In this document: positions 34,617 to 42,822 of the stretch, piece after piece
How positions within the stretch are numbered: position 1 is the stretch's first letter
How the letters are laid out: each line of letters begins with the position of its first letter
Source: Methanopyrus sp. SNP6
Lineage (GTDB): Archaea > JAADCQ01 > Methanopyri > Methanopyrales > Methanopyraceae
Length of the DNA: 64,000 nt
Direction of reading: 5' to 3'
Assembly: GCF_002201895.1 (NCBI RefSeq)
Contig: NZ_CP019436.1
Span: 995,867 to 1,059,866 of the forward strand
Made by a program: the position numbers and the translations under genes
Notes under the pieces: model-generated
The model's input: the letters and a program-made list of their open reading frames with translations, nothing else
What the model was told of the DNA's origin: nothing
Database searches by the model: none

Positions 34617-35408
34617 TTGCGTCTAATCACGTTGACCACGGACTTCGGACTCGGTTCTCCGTATCCTGCCCAGGTTAAAGCTGTGATTCTCAGAATCGCG
34701 GCCCCAAGCGTCGAGATAGTCGACGTAACCCACGAAGTCCCGGCACAGGACGTGGTGGCCGGTTCCTACGTGATGTCGGTCTCATGTCCGTGGTTCCCGC
34801 CTGGATCCGTCCACGTGGGTGTGGTGGATCCCGGGGTGGGGACCGAGCGTAGGGCTGTTCTACTGGAGACGGAGCGTGGGGACTTCTTGGTGGGACCGGA
34901 CAATGGCCTCCTGATACCTCTCGCCGAAGAACTCGGTGGAATCGCCCAGGCCTTTCGTATCCTCGAGGACGAGGTCTCGGACTGGGAAGTCTCCGCTACC
35001 TTCCACGGACGCGACGTATTCGCTCCAGCCGCTGCGCGAGTGGCGTCAGGTGAGAGTCCTGAGAAGTTCTGCGAACCCTTAGATCCCGAGGAACTAGTCG
35101 AGCCACCGATCGCCGAACCTGAAGTGGACGACGGCCACGTGCGTGCCCGGGTGTGGTTTGTGGATGACTTCGGGAACATCATCACGAACGTCCGGTACGA
35201 AGAAGTGGACCTGCCCGAGACCGTGACGGTCCGCGTCTCCGGGGAATCCTTCGATGCTAGGCACGTCCACACGTACGGGGAGGCGGACTCCGGTGATCTG
35301 ATCGTCCTACGGTCTTCTTCCGGCCACCTTGAAATCGCGGTCGTAGAGGGAAGCGCTGCCGAACTGCTCGGCGTCTCGACGGCCGACCGGCTCGAGATCC
35401 TCTACTGA
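34617..35408 (+). CDS. S-adenosylmethionine hydrolase (DUF62 / SAM hydroxide adenosyltransferase)
   Basis: The N terminus LITLTTDFGLGSPYPAQVKAVI, the active-site region HVGVVDPGVGTERRAVL, VGPDNGLLIPLAEELGG, TFHGRDVFAPAAARVASGE and FVDDFGNIITNV define the DUF62 family, which converts SAM and water to adenosine and methionine. Length is 263 residues from the TTG at 34617, which follows AAGGGGG at a proper distance. The TTG at 34599 lies before that site. It stands alone between divergent and convergent genes. Confidence 0.9.
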   Translation: MRLITLTTDFGLGSPYPAQVKAVILRIAAPSVEIVDVTHEVPAQDVVAGSYVMSVSCPWFPPGSVHVGVVDPGVGTERRAVLLETERGDFLVGPDNGLLIPLAEELGGIAQAFRILEDEVSDWEVSATFHGRDVFAPAAARVASGESPEKFCEPLDPEELVEPPIAEPEVDDGHVRARVWFVDDFGNIITNVRYEEVDLPETVTVRVSGESFDARHVHTYGEADSGDLIVLRSSSGHLEIAVVEGSAAELLGVSTADRLEILY

Positions 35409-35442
35409 CCGTGCGGAAGGACCACGCGGTCCCCAGGTGAGG

Positions 35443-36942
35443 TTAACCCAGTCTCACCTCTGTTATGGACTCTGGCTCAGCCGCCCATGGATTTTTGAGA
35501 ACCTTCGGGACGTACTCGGCGACGTCTTCCGCCGTGAGTCCCTGGGATAACTTCCGCTCCGCCAAACATCCGGCGCTCCCAACTACGAATGCTCCGATGC
35601 ACGCAGCTTCGAACCCTTCCCTACACTGTGCTGCGACTCCGGCGATGACCCCGGCGAGTACGTCACCCGTGCCTCCTACAGTCATTGCCGGGGTTCCCGT
35701 GACGTTCCACCTGATCTCGCCGTCGGGGGACCCGATGACGTCAACCCTACCCTTCAGAAGGATAGTGCATCCGAGTTCCTCCGAAACCCGCCGGACGACT
35801 TCCGAACGATCCTCGAGAGATCTCCCCAGTTCCTTTCCGAACTCCCTCCTGAACTCTCCCGCATGTGGAGTCAGAACGAACTTGTCATCCACGTTCACCT
35901 CAGAAATCCCTCGTAGTCCGTCGGCGTCGACGACAATCACCCCGTCAAAGGACTCCGCCAGCTCTTTCAGTATCCCGACGGAGTCCGCGTCCGCGCCGAG
36001 TCCGGGCCCGACTAATACGGTATCCACGTCCTCGAGGTCAGCTTCCTCCAAGTGCTCAGGCACGAGCCGCTCCGCGGAGACCGTTCTGTAGATGACGTTC
36101 GGGTCGTTTTTGGGTACCGTGTCGACGGTTAGCAGGAAGACAAGGTCCGCACCGGCCCTGAGCGCGCCTCGTGCGGCCAGCTGTGGCGCTCCAATGTACT
36201 TCCGCGAGCCGCCTATGATCAGTACGCGGCCGTGGTGGCCCTTATGCGACCAGGGATCGCGCCGTAGGATATCCGAGGCGATGAGGTCGCCCGGGCCGCA
36301 GATCTGCTCGGCTATCTTGGGGATCCCCGCGTTCACCCTCCGGAGGAACACGTCCCGTAGCTTCCGAACGCCGCGTTTATGCCGATGTATCGACACTACC
36401 AGGTCCGCTTCGACGGCGACGTCTGGTGCCTCTCCGCTATCGGGATCGAGCCCTGTAGGGACGTCGATGGAGACTACTCGCGCCCCCGCACGAGAGGCCT
36501 CGTTGATCCGAAGGACTGCCGATCTCACAGGTTCGCGAAGCCGTCCCCGGATCCCGAACCCGAGGAGCGCGTCTACGACCACGTCCCGCTCGAAATCGAC
36601 ACTCTCCAGATCTTCCGAATCTCGGACCTCCTTGACGGGAATCCCCGCGCGGTCCAGCCTCCTGAGGTTCAATTTGGCCGCCTCGTTTTTGACGGTTTCA
36701 CACCGTCCCACGAGGAGCACCTCGACGTCCACTCCCTCGGAGTCCAGGTGGCGGGCGGTGACGAACCCGTCCCCACCGTTTCCACCTGTACCACAGACGA
36801 CCAAGACGTCGTTCGGGGAGTACTCCTCGATCACTACCCTAGCCACGCCAGCTCCGGCATTCTCCATCATGAAATCCTCTTCGAAACCCAACCACCGCGA
36901 GTTTAGCTCGATCCTCCTCATCTCCCTCGAGGTGATGAACAC
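35443..36942 (-). CDS. nnr: Bifunctional NAD(P)H-hydrate epimerase / ADP-dependent dehydratase
   Basis: This enzyme repairs hydrated NAD(P)H. The N-terminal YjeF domain has MMENAGAGVARVV, VVCGTGGNGGDGFVTARHL, DALLGFGIRG and SIDVPTGLDPDSG. The C-terminal ADP-dependent kinase-like dehydratase has GHHGRVLIIGGSRKYIGAPQLAARGALRAGADLV, VLTPHAGEF and GTPAMTVGGTGDVLAGVIAG. The two-domain length of 499 residues matches bacterial and archaeal Nnr. It uses a GTG start. The repair need is likely high at the growth temperature implied by the rest of the window. Confidence 0.95.
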   Translation of the reverse strand: MFITSREMRRIELNSRWLGFEEDFMMENAGAGVARVVIEEYSPNDVLVVCGTGGNGGDGFVTARHLDSEGVDVEVLLVGRCETVKNEAAKLNLRRLDRAGIPVKEVRDSEDLESVDFERDVVVDALLGFGIRGRLREPVRSAVLRINEASRAGARVVSIDVPTGLDPDSGEAPDVAVEADLVVSIHRHKRGVRKLRDVFLRRVNAGIPKIAEQICGPGDLIASDILRRDPWSHKGHHGRVLIIGGSRKYIGAPQLAARGALRAGADLVFLLTVDTVPKNDPNVIYRTVSAERLVPEHLEEADLEDVDTVLVGPGLGADADSVGILKELAESFDGVIVVDADGLRGISEVNVDDKFVLTPHAGEFRREFGKELGRSLEDRSEVVRRVSEELGCTILLKGRVDVIGSPDGEIRWNVTGTPAMTVGGTGDVLAGVIAGVAAQCREGFEAACIGAFVVGSAGCLAERKLSQGLTAEDVAEYVPKVLKNPWAAEPESITEVRLG

Positions 36943-37064
36943 GGATCCCGCCCCCGAGTGTGCGGAGAACGGGAACGTGAGTGTACTCGTTCCACCGGAA
37001 GCGTCAACTGGGGGAAAACACGGATTAGGGACCGTATGGTTTTCGCGGTGGGGGAAAATCGGCC

Positions 37065-37844
37065 GTGGAGGTTCACGAGCTTACGATTCTAGGCGGTACC
37101 GATAAAGATGGTCGGCCCGAGCCTGTCCGGGAACTCACCCTAGAACGTGGAACGATAGTCGCGGTCGTAGGTCCCACAGGCTCAGGTAAATCCGCGCTAC
37201 TACGTGACGTCGAAATCCTAGCGCAGGGTGACACAGAGACAAGTCGCAGAATCCTGCTCGACGGTGAGGAACCGTCTGATGATCTCCGGTTCGATCCGGA
37301 GCACCGTCTTGTTGCCCACGTGACCCAAACCATGGGATTCCTCGCCGACTGTACCGTCCGCGAGTTCGTCGAGATACACGCTGAGAGTCGTGGCGTCGAC
37401 GTCGACCCGGAGGAGGTTGTCGATGTTGCCAACCGCTTCACGGGCGAACCGATAGATCCGGACATGAAGATGACCGAACTCAGCGGTGGTCAGTCTCGCT
37501 CGCTCATGATAGCTGATGTGGCTCTGATTAGCGACTCGCCCATCATCCTCATCGACGAAATCGAGAACGCGGGAATCCGCAAACACGAGGCTCTCGATGA
37601 GCTTACGGCGCGAGATAAGATCGTCCTCTTGGTCACTCACGACCCCGTCGTGTCCTTACGATCCGATTTCCGGATCGTCATGCGAAACGGAGCTATGACC
37701 AAGATAGTGGAGACGACGCAGCGAGAACGGGAAGTTGCCGAGCTCCTCGAGCGAGTGGATACATGGCTCCTCGATCTCCGAAACCGCGTCCGCTGTGGCG
37801 AGCGACTGGACGATGTCGAACTACCCCTGGGGGCCGAGACGTGA
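37065..37844 (+). CDS. ABC-type ATPase of a three-gene methanogen operon
   Basis: A single ABC ATPase domain: Walker A GPTGSGKS near 36-43, Q-loop THVTQTMGFLADCTV, signature LSGGQSRSLMIADVAL, Walker B PIILIDEIENAG and the His switch VTHDP. There is no membrane domain, and no permease or binding protein gene is nearby, so it is unlikely to be a simple transporter subunit. The C-terminal ~50 residues are a charged helix. It is coupled by a GTGA overlap to a Cys-rich GTPase, then to an Fe-S protein. A role in protein or cofactor activation, or in metal delivery, is inferred. Confidence 0.8.
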   Translation: MEVHELTILGGTDKDGRPEPVRELTLERGTIVAVVGPTGSGKSALLRDVEILAQGDTETSRRILLDGEEPSDDLRFDPEHRLVAHVTQTMGFLADCTVREFVEIHAESRGVDVDPEEVVDVANRFTGEPIDPDMKMTELSGGQSRSLMIADVALISDSPIILIDEIENAGIRKHEALDELTARDKIVLLVTHDPVVSLRSDFRIVMRNGAMTKIVETTQREREVAELLERVDTWLLDLRNRVRCGERLDDVELPLGAET

Positions 37845-38551
37845 AGCTGGTAATAGTCTCGGGTACGCCCGGATCCGGTAAGACCGCCGTCATTCTCAAC
37901 GCACTGGAACGACTACTCGACCAGTACAATCCCGCCGTCGTCAAAGTCGACTGCCTCCGCACCGACGATCACGAGGTGTACCGTGAGCGCTTAGGGATCC
38001 CTGCTACCGACGCCTTATCTAAGGACATGTGTCCCGACCACTTCGCGGCCTATAACCTCGAACACATGGTTCGATGGGCCGAGGAACACGGTGCAGACCT
38101 GCTCGTCGTGGAAACCGCGGGTCTCTGTCTTCGCTGCGCACCCTACGTCGATGCCTGCCTCGGAGTCTGCGTCGCCGACGTCACCTTAGGCCCGAACTCC
38201 CCGGCCAAGGTCGGTCCCTTCCTGCAGACTGCCGACGTCGTCTGCGTCAATAAGGGTGACCTTGTCTCTCAGGCCGAACGCGAGGTCTACGTTCGGAAGG
38301 TGGCTGAGGTGAATCCAGATTGTCGAGTCATCGAGACCAACGGACTCACCGGAGCCGGGTGTGAACTACTCGCGCGACTGATCGAAGAGGAAGCCCCCGA
38401 GCTGCCCAACACCCTAGACGAAGTCAGACTCCGTGAGAAGGCTCCACTCGCCGTCTGCACGCTCTGCGTGGGCGAGACACGGGTTGCCGAGCGCTACCAT
38501 CGTGGGGTGCTCAGGCGCATTGACGGATTCACGGAGTACCGAGGCGAGTAA
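37841..38551 (+). CDS. P-loop GTPase of the SIMIBI (CobW/HypB/UreG-like) class with Cys-rich switch region
   Basis: Walker A GTPGSGKT is at residues 8-15 and the guanine-specificity motif NKGD at 137-140. The switch region after VVETAG carries four cysteines, C96, C99, C106 and C110 (C-x2-C-x6-C-x3-C), and a further C-x2-C (CTLC) lies near residue 205. MCPDHF adds another Cys and His in the first third. Metal-handling GTPases of this class bind Ni, Zn or Co at related positions. 236 residues. It overlaps the ABC ATPase gene as GTGA and the Fe-S gene by 32 bases. A nickel, cobalt or Fe-S delivery role in methanogenesis is plausible but unproven. Confidence 0.75.
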   Translation: MKLVIVSGTPGSGKTAVILNALERLLDQYNPAVVKVDCLRTDDHEVYRERLGIPATDALSKDMCPDHFAAYNLEHMVRWAEEHGADLLVVETAGLCLRCAPYVDACLGVCVADVTLGPNSPAKVGPFLQTADVVCVNKGDLVSQAEREVYVRKVAEVNPDCRVIETNGLTGAGCELLARLIEEEAPELPNTLDEVRLREKAPLAVCTLCVGETRVAERYHRGVLRRIDGFTEYRGE

Positions 38552-39200
38552 GCTCGTCGAACTGCTTCCTGGGTTCCACTGTGGGGCCTGCGGGTACGAC
38601 CGATGCGATGACTTCGCGGAGGCACTGGTCCGTGGGGAGGCCAGTCTCGACGACTGCCCCTACCTTCAAACCGAGCGGTTCGCCGAGGAGAGCCGACGGC
38701 TCGGGAAACTCTTGGAGGAGATCGGAGAAGTCGAAGGAACACGCCCCAGCATCACCGGGGTCCTAGACGGCTATGAGGCCGACTTAGTGCTTTCACCCCT
38801 TCCGGACGAGCCAGCCTGTCGTGAGATCCTCCATCCTTTCTGGTCTGAAGCCGATATCGAGGAAGGTGACGTCATCCGATACAGGCCATGGGGTTGTCCT
38901 ATCACGCATTTCGCACGCGTTCTCGACGCGGAGAAGAGCCTCCTGACGGTCCATATTGTAGGACCTAAGCACCGACTCGGCGAAACGGACTTCGAGTATA
39001 AAGACGTCGGCCTGTGTCTCGTAGTCGGGTTCGAAGGGATCGTATCGGAGGGTAGGGTGCCTAACGTCGGGGAGACGGTCCGGTTCGTTCCGGAGCACTG
39101 CATGATGCAGAAAGTCCACTCTGGGGTGGTTATCGAAGCGGTAGGTGACCGGTTGCGCATAGAGTGCATCGATCTGAAGGTTTGGGCTCCTCTGAAGTAG
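38520..39200 (+). CDS. Fe-S protein with ArsA/Fes-type 4Fe-4S motif
   Basis: The N-terminal motif LPGFHCGACGYDRCDDFAEALVRGEASLDDCPYL has cysteines at about 21, 24, 29 and 46, the 4Fe-4S domain found in CO dehydrogenase/acetyl-CoA synthase subunits and related proteins. The remaining ~170 residues include WGCPITHFARVLDAEKSLLTVHIVGPKHR and LCLVVGFEGIVSEG, with a beta-barrel feel, and no family name I can give. The TTG at 38520 lies inside the end of the GTPase gene, with GGGGTG 10 bases before it. It is the last gene of the ATPase-GTPase-Fe-S operon, and its product could be the acceptor or donor in metal or electron transfer. Confidence 0.7.
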   Translation: MTDSRSTEASKLVELLPGFHCGACGYDRCDDFAEALVRGEASLDDCPYLQTERFAEESRRLGKLLEEIGEVEGTRPSITGVLDGYEADLVLSPLPDEPACREILHPFWSEADIEEGDVIRYRPWGCPITHFARVLDAEKSLLTVHIVGPKHRLGETDFEYKDVGLCLVVGFEGIVSEGRVPNVGETVRFVPEHCMMQKVHSGVVIEAVGDRLRIECIDLKVWAPLK

Positions 39201-39288
39201 CCTCGGCTCAACGACGGGTCACGTGGTCCGTTCCGGTTATCCCTCGCTTAAGAAGAAACGCGATAGTTTCAGCTATGGCAGAGCCCCT

Positions 39289-39352
39289 TGGGGATGAGGA
39301 GCGAGGAACCCTGCAGAACGATCGGGTGAAGAGGGGTCGACTTACCGACCCA
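39289..39352 (+). ncRNA. C/D box sRNA candidate (weaker D' box)
   Basis: Stem TGGG (39289-39292) pairs with CCCA (39349-39352). C box GATGA (39293-39297), C' CGGGTGA (39323-39329), 15-nt guide, D CCGA (39345-39348). The D' box is poor (CTGC near 39311), so only the C'-D half fits the family well. It lies in the 150-base gap between the Fe-S protein and DUF89 genes. Confidence 0.45.
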
Positions 39353-39353
39353 C

Positions 39354-40268
39354 TCACCCAACGATCTCCCTCCACCGTCGGACGTTCTCTTCGTCTGGTT
39401 CCCAGCGCAGTGCCACGTTACTCCCTACTTCGACCCCTAGCTCCTCGGCGACGGGCTCGCACTTGGCCCTCAGTAGGAAATACACAGGCACATCGGGGAA
39501 CGGTTCCTCCGGGATGGACTCGAAGTTCCCCTGCCCTTTGGATATCACCACGTCTGCGTAGGACAATTCCTCGGCGAACTCATCGCTGACCTCAGTCGTG
39601 AGCAGTCCGAGCATCTCGGTCCCCGTGTCGATCACGTCGCAGATCTCGGTAATACCAACTTGCTCGGCGTCCTCCCGCGTGGCGTCGTTCACTATCGGAC
39701 CACCGCGGACGGCCACTACCACGTCGCACTCCAACTCTTCCACCAACACCTCGATCAGCAGCTTATCCAGGGCGATCTCTCCCGCGTTGTCGCACAGATA
39801 GAGCACGCGTGCGCCTCTGAAATCCTCAGGTTTCAGGTCGAAGACAGTGAACCCTGCACCACTGATCTCCTCCCGGAGTTCGTCTAGGTCGAACTCGTGA
39901 CCTGCCACCGCGAAGTCGATAGTGTTGCCGACGATCGCTGCGGCCGCGGCCTTCTTCAGGAGTTCCTCAGGGTCCTCGATATTCTCGAGATCGCTCTCGA
40001 GCTCCTGCGCGACCGCCGCCGCACGCTCGTTGGCCCGCCGCTTCTCCTCTCGGTAGGGGTCCGGATCCTCCGAGTACTTCATAACGGTTCGTTGTGCTTC
40101 GGTACCCAGCTTAGGAGGTTGGGGTGTGGGTTCCATTCGGTACAACTCGCTAACACATTCGGTCGCTGCTAGGATGGCCTCCTTCTGACGGTCCTCCGGG
40201 ACAGCTCGTTCGACGGTGTTTACCGCGATTTCAAGCACGCACGGTACACACCGTGGTACTGCCCTCAT
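39354..40268 (-). CDS. DUF89 damage-control phosphatase family protein
   Basis: The N-terminal CVPCVLEIA supplies the Cys pair seen in this archaeal subgroup. GNTIDFAVAG, VLYLCDNAGEIALDKLLIEVL and VVAVRGGPIVNDATREDAE with its Asp/Asn metal ligands, and ADVVISKGQGNFESI, are the DUF89/ARMT1 core. These metal-dependent phosphatases are thought to remove damaged phosphometabolites. 304 residues. It is followed on the same strand by a degenerate site-2-protease-like gene after 15 bases. Confidence 0.88.
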   Translation of the reverse strand: MRAVPRCVPCVLEIAVNTVERAVPEDRQKEAILAATECVSELYRMEPTPQPPKLGTEAQRTVMKYSEDPDPYREEKRRANERAAAVAQELESDLENIEDPEELLKKAAAAAIVGNTIDFAVAGHEFDLDELREEISGAGFTVFDLKPEDFRGARVLYLCDNAGEIALDKLLIEVLVEELECDVVVAVRGGPIVNDATREDAEQVGITEICDVIDTGTEMLGLLTTEVSDEFAEELSYADVVISKGQGNFESIPEEPFPDVPVYFLLRAKCEPVAEELGVEVGSNVALRWEPDEENVRRWREIVG

Positions 40269-40283
40269 TACCGATGCCCCCTG

Positions 40284-41528
40284 TCACTTCAGGAACAGCC
40301 ACTGCAGGTCGTGTGGCACCTTCGTATGTTCCAGTGGCCACAACCCGAACGGTGCAGGTGATATCAGCAGGACGAGCAGGGACACCAGCAGCAAGGCGGG
40401 TAGCCAACTTTTGCTCTCGTCATCGTCCAAGAACGAGCGGTCGGACGGTAGTTTCGCCGTTATCTTAACCAGCACGATCACGGTCGCAACCGCTATGTGG
40501 TACCAGTGCAGGAAGCCTTGGAAGAACGCCGACATCACGGAGAACCACTTGACGGTGCGGGTATCGTAGTAATATCGCACGATGTATCCTCCTTCGAGCG
40601 GGTACACCGGCAGGGCTGAGAGCCAGGTGATGATGAGTCCCGCCCATCCAGCCAACGTGATCGGGTTCGCGACGATTCCGAGCTCGCGCGATAGGGACAG
40701 CGTCCACAGGTTGTGCCACACGAGCATTCGGACTGGCGTATGGTCGAACACGGCACCGAGGAGGAATGTCGCGGTGGATAGTAGGAATCCGGACACCAGA
40801 CCGGCCACGCCTATCCGGCATAGCGATTCGACTAGCATAGGTCGAACTTCCGAGCGAATCACGGAGGAGAAGGCTCCCGGGAAGGGAGGAACCGCGAGGA
40901 AAAACGGCAGGCGCGGTCGGAGGCCCTCTACTTTCGCTACCCAGAGCTTCACGATCTCCTTTCCGAAGTAAATCGCCGAGAACGCGAGTGCGAACTCCAC
41001 CGCGGCCCAGGTCGAGCCGAACGCCAACCACCCACCCAAGTACGCGAATACCGGAACCGAAATCCCTAGCAGAACCAGCCATCCCGGCTCCTGCTCTGGG
41101 ACTTCGAAACGCTGTACGACCAGCCTACCGGCCTTCCCTTCCGGTTCCGCTGTGAATTTCATCTCAGCCAGCTTCCTAGCCAGGCGACGCGCGTCTCCCT
41201 TCCGCTCGTAGTGGAAAACGACCGAACTGTCCTCCCGGATACGGAACTCCTTTACCTCGTATCCTGCGCCTTCGAGGGCCTTTTCAATGCTCTTGACGTC
41301 TTTATACGATGGAAACATCGACGGGTCGGCATTCGTTCGGAACACACCCTCGACTAGCAACGTCCCACCACATTCGGGGCACTTACCCTTCCGCTCGTAT
41401 ACTACCTCATGATCGTGAGGTTTGAACTCGAAGTAATCGCAATCGTCACACGCGAGCAGGGTTACCAGCTCGTACTCTTCCTCTACCTTTTCGGCCGCCA
41501 CGGGCTCCAGGGGTAACTGCCGTCTCAT
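40284..41528 (-). CDS. Site-2-protease-like membrane protein lacking the HExxH zinc motif
   Basis: The N-terminal ~140 soluble residues hold a zinc-ribbon-like CDDC (27-30) and CPEC (50-53). Six or more membrane helices follow. The layout follows an M50 branch with the PxPPFPGAFSSVIRSE loop after the first catalytic helix and ALPVYPLEGGYIVRYYY in place of NxxPxxPLDGG. At the position of HExxH, however, the sequence is YFGKEIVKLW (187-196), with both His lost, and the Asp of LDGG is Glu. It is therefore probably catalytically inactive. It may bind or regulate substrates, perhaps of the intact protease at 33573-34604; that is inference. Confidence 0.65.
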   Translation of the reverse strand: MRRQLPLEPVAAEKVEEEYELVTLLACDDCDYFEFKPHDHEVVYERKGKCPECGGTLLVEGVFRTNADPSMFPSYKDVKSIEKALEGAGYEVKEFRIREDSSVVFHYERKGDARRLARKLAEMKFTAEPEGKAGRLVVQRFEVPEQEPGWLVLLGISVPVFAYLGGWLAFGSTWAAVEFALAFSAIYFGKEIVKLWVAKVEGLRPRLPFFLAVPPFPGAFSSVIRSEVRPMLVESLCRIGVAGLVSGFLLSTATFLLGAVFDHTPVRMLVWHNLWTLSLSRELGIVANPITLAGWAGLIITWLSALPVYPLEGGYIVRYYYDTRTVKWFSVMSAFFQGFLHWYHIAVATVIVLVKITAKLPSDRSFLDDDESKSWLPALLLVSLLVLLISPAPFGLWPLEHTKVPHDLQWLFLK

Positions 41529-41529
41529 T

Positions 41530-41940
41530 TCACTCCCCCACCACAGTCACGAGCAGACGACGAGATCGCGGGCCGTCTAACTCCACGAACAGCACGGATT
41601 GCCACGTTCCCAGTACAAGATCACCGTCGGACACGGGAATGGTAACGGAATTCCCTAGGAGTATAGCGCGCAGGTGTGCGTCGGCGTTGTTGTCGATTCT
41701 ATCGTGTTCGTATCCCGCATCTTGTGGCACCAGCTCTTCAAGCTTATTAACGATATCACGGAGGAGACCCGACTCAGGCTCGTTCACGACCACGGTCGCG
41801 GTGGTGTGCCGCGAGTACACGTGAGCGATCCCTTCCTTCACTCCGCTCTCCTTAACTTTCTCTTTGACCTGATCGGTGACGTCGATCACCTGAACCCTGC
41901 GTTCCGACTTGATCCTCAGCTCAGCCTGGTACACTGACAA
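41530..41940 (-). CDS. YjbQ/UPF0047 family protein
   Basis: The whole sequence matches UPF0047: VQVIDVTDQVKEKVKESGVKEGIAHVYSRHTTATVVVNEPESGLLRDI, DNNADAHLRAILLGNSVTIPVSDGDLVLGTWQSVLFVELDGPRSR. The conserved SRHTTAT, DAHL and GTWQ residues are present. The biochemical role is unsettled; a weak thiamine phosphate synthase activity has been reported for the E. coli member. TTG at 41940 after GGGGTG is preferred because the ATG at 41961 would leave three bases to the divergent channel gene; a GTG at 41934 is also possible. Confidence 0.88.
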   Translation of the reverse strand: MSVYQAELRIKSERRVQVIDVTDQVKEKVKESGVKEGIAHVYSRHTTATVVVNEPESGLLRDIVNKLEELVPQDAGYEHDRIDNNADAHLRAILLGNSVTIPVSDGDLVLGTWQSVLFVELDGPRSRRLLVTVVGE

Positions 41941-41964
41941 CGACCGCACCCCGGGGGACATCCT

Positions 41965-42711
41965 GTGGAACTGCCGTCGATGAAGCTACCGTCGGCACAT
42001 GTGGAGCCGCTGAAGCTGGCCACGGCGATCGTAATAGCCTTGCTCCTCGTGAAGATTATGGGTCGAGCGGCTAGGGTCGTTCGGGGTAAGCTCGAAGAGG
42101 AGGGCTTACAGGATTTGGGGTGGTGGGTGGAGAAGACGCTTCTCTACGGTTCTTACCTACTGGCGTTCTCGATAGTTCTCGAGTCCCTAGGGATGAGCAT
42201 CTGGGCCCTCGTCACCGGATTGGGGCTGGCCGGAGCCGGTATCGCGGTAGCTGCCCGTGATCTCATTGCGAACCTACTAGCGGGTCTGTACCTGGCACTG
42301 GAGCGCCCTTTCGAGGTTGGTGACAGGATTCGAGTCGGTGAATACTCGGGGGAGGTTGTTGACCTCCGAATTCGGTGTACGGTGTTGAAGTCCAGAGGTC
42401 GTAGGATAGTCATCCCAAACTCCGTCCTAGTCAACGAGACCGTAGAGAGACTGGACGATTCCGACGAGTGTGAGTTCGAGGTTGTGGTGGAAGGATCCCC
42501 TAATGAAATCGGGCGACGGCTGGCCGCGCTCGAAGGAGAATTGGACTCCCTAAAGCTGAAGTATTACGACATCTCGGTGGAACGTGTGGAGTCGGGCAGG
42601 GCGCTGGTCCGGGTACGGGCGGCTGGGAAAGAAGTGGATAGTGTGCACGGGGCGGTTCGACGCGCGCTCGTGAAGAGGCCTGGCGGGACGGACCGCTGGG
42701 ATGACGATTAA
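41965..42711 (+). CDS. MscS-family mechanosensitive channel
   Basis: A 248-residue MscS protein. Two N-terminal membrane helices precede the pore helix region LGLAGAGIAVAARDLIANLLAGLYLALERPFEVGDRIRVGEYSGEVVDL, where the Gly/Ala-rich TM3 runs into the signature beta-domain. The cytoplasmic part is short and ends in acidic residues. It releases solutes on osmotic downshift, which is relevant for an organism with very high internal salt and cyclic diphosphoglycerate. It is divergent from the UPF0047 gene. Confidence 0.9.
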   Translation: MELPSMKLPSAHVEPLKLATAIVIALLLVKIMGRAARVVRGKLEEEGLQDLGWWVEKTLLYGSYLLAFSIVLESLGMSIWALVTGLGLAGAGIAVAARDLIANLLAGLYLALERPFEVGDRIRVGEYSGEVVDLRIRCTVLKSRGRRIVIPNSVLVNETVERLDDSDECEFEVVVEGSPNEIGRRLAALEGELDSLKLKYYDISVERVESGRALVRVRAAGKEVDSVHGAVRRALVKRPGGTDRWDDD

Positions 42712-42782
42712 CCGGGAGCCGGGAGCGGATTCCGCCCCGACCCCCTCATTGTTACACAGTCCGCAACGAACCGAGGATCCAG

Positions 42783-42791
42783 TTTATAATT
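42783..42791 (+). promoter_or_regulatory. TATA box of the ftr paralogue
   Basis: TTTATAATT in an otherwise GC-rich gap, about 36 bases before the GTG start of ftr. Transcription would begin near 42812, leaving a short leader containing the GGGGGGGA ribosome-binding site. Confidence 0.6.
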
Positions 42792-42822
42792 ACTTTCACT
42801 CTACCCCTCGGGGGGGAGTTAA

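Noticed and set aside
36092..37105. 337-residue open frame antisense to nnr
   Set aside because: Low-complexity Ser/Thr/Arg shadow of a well-identified gene.
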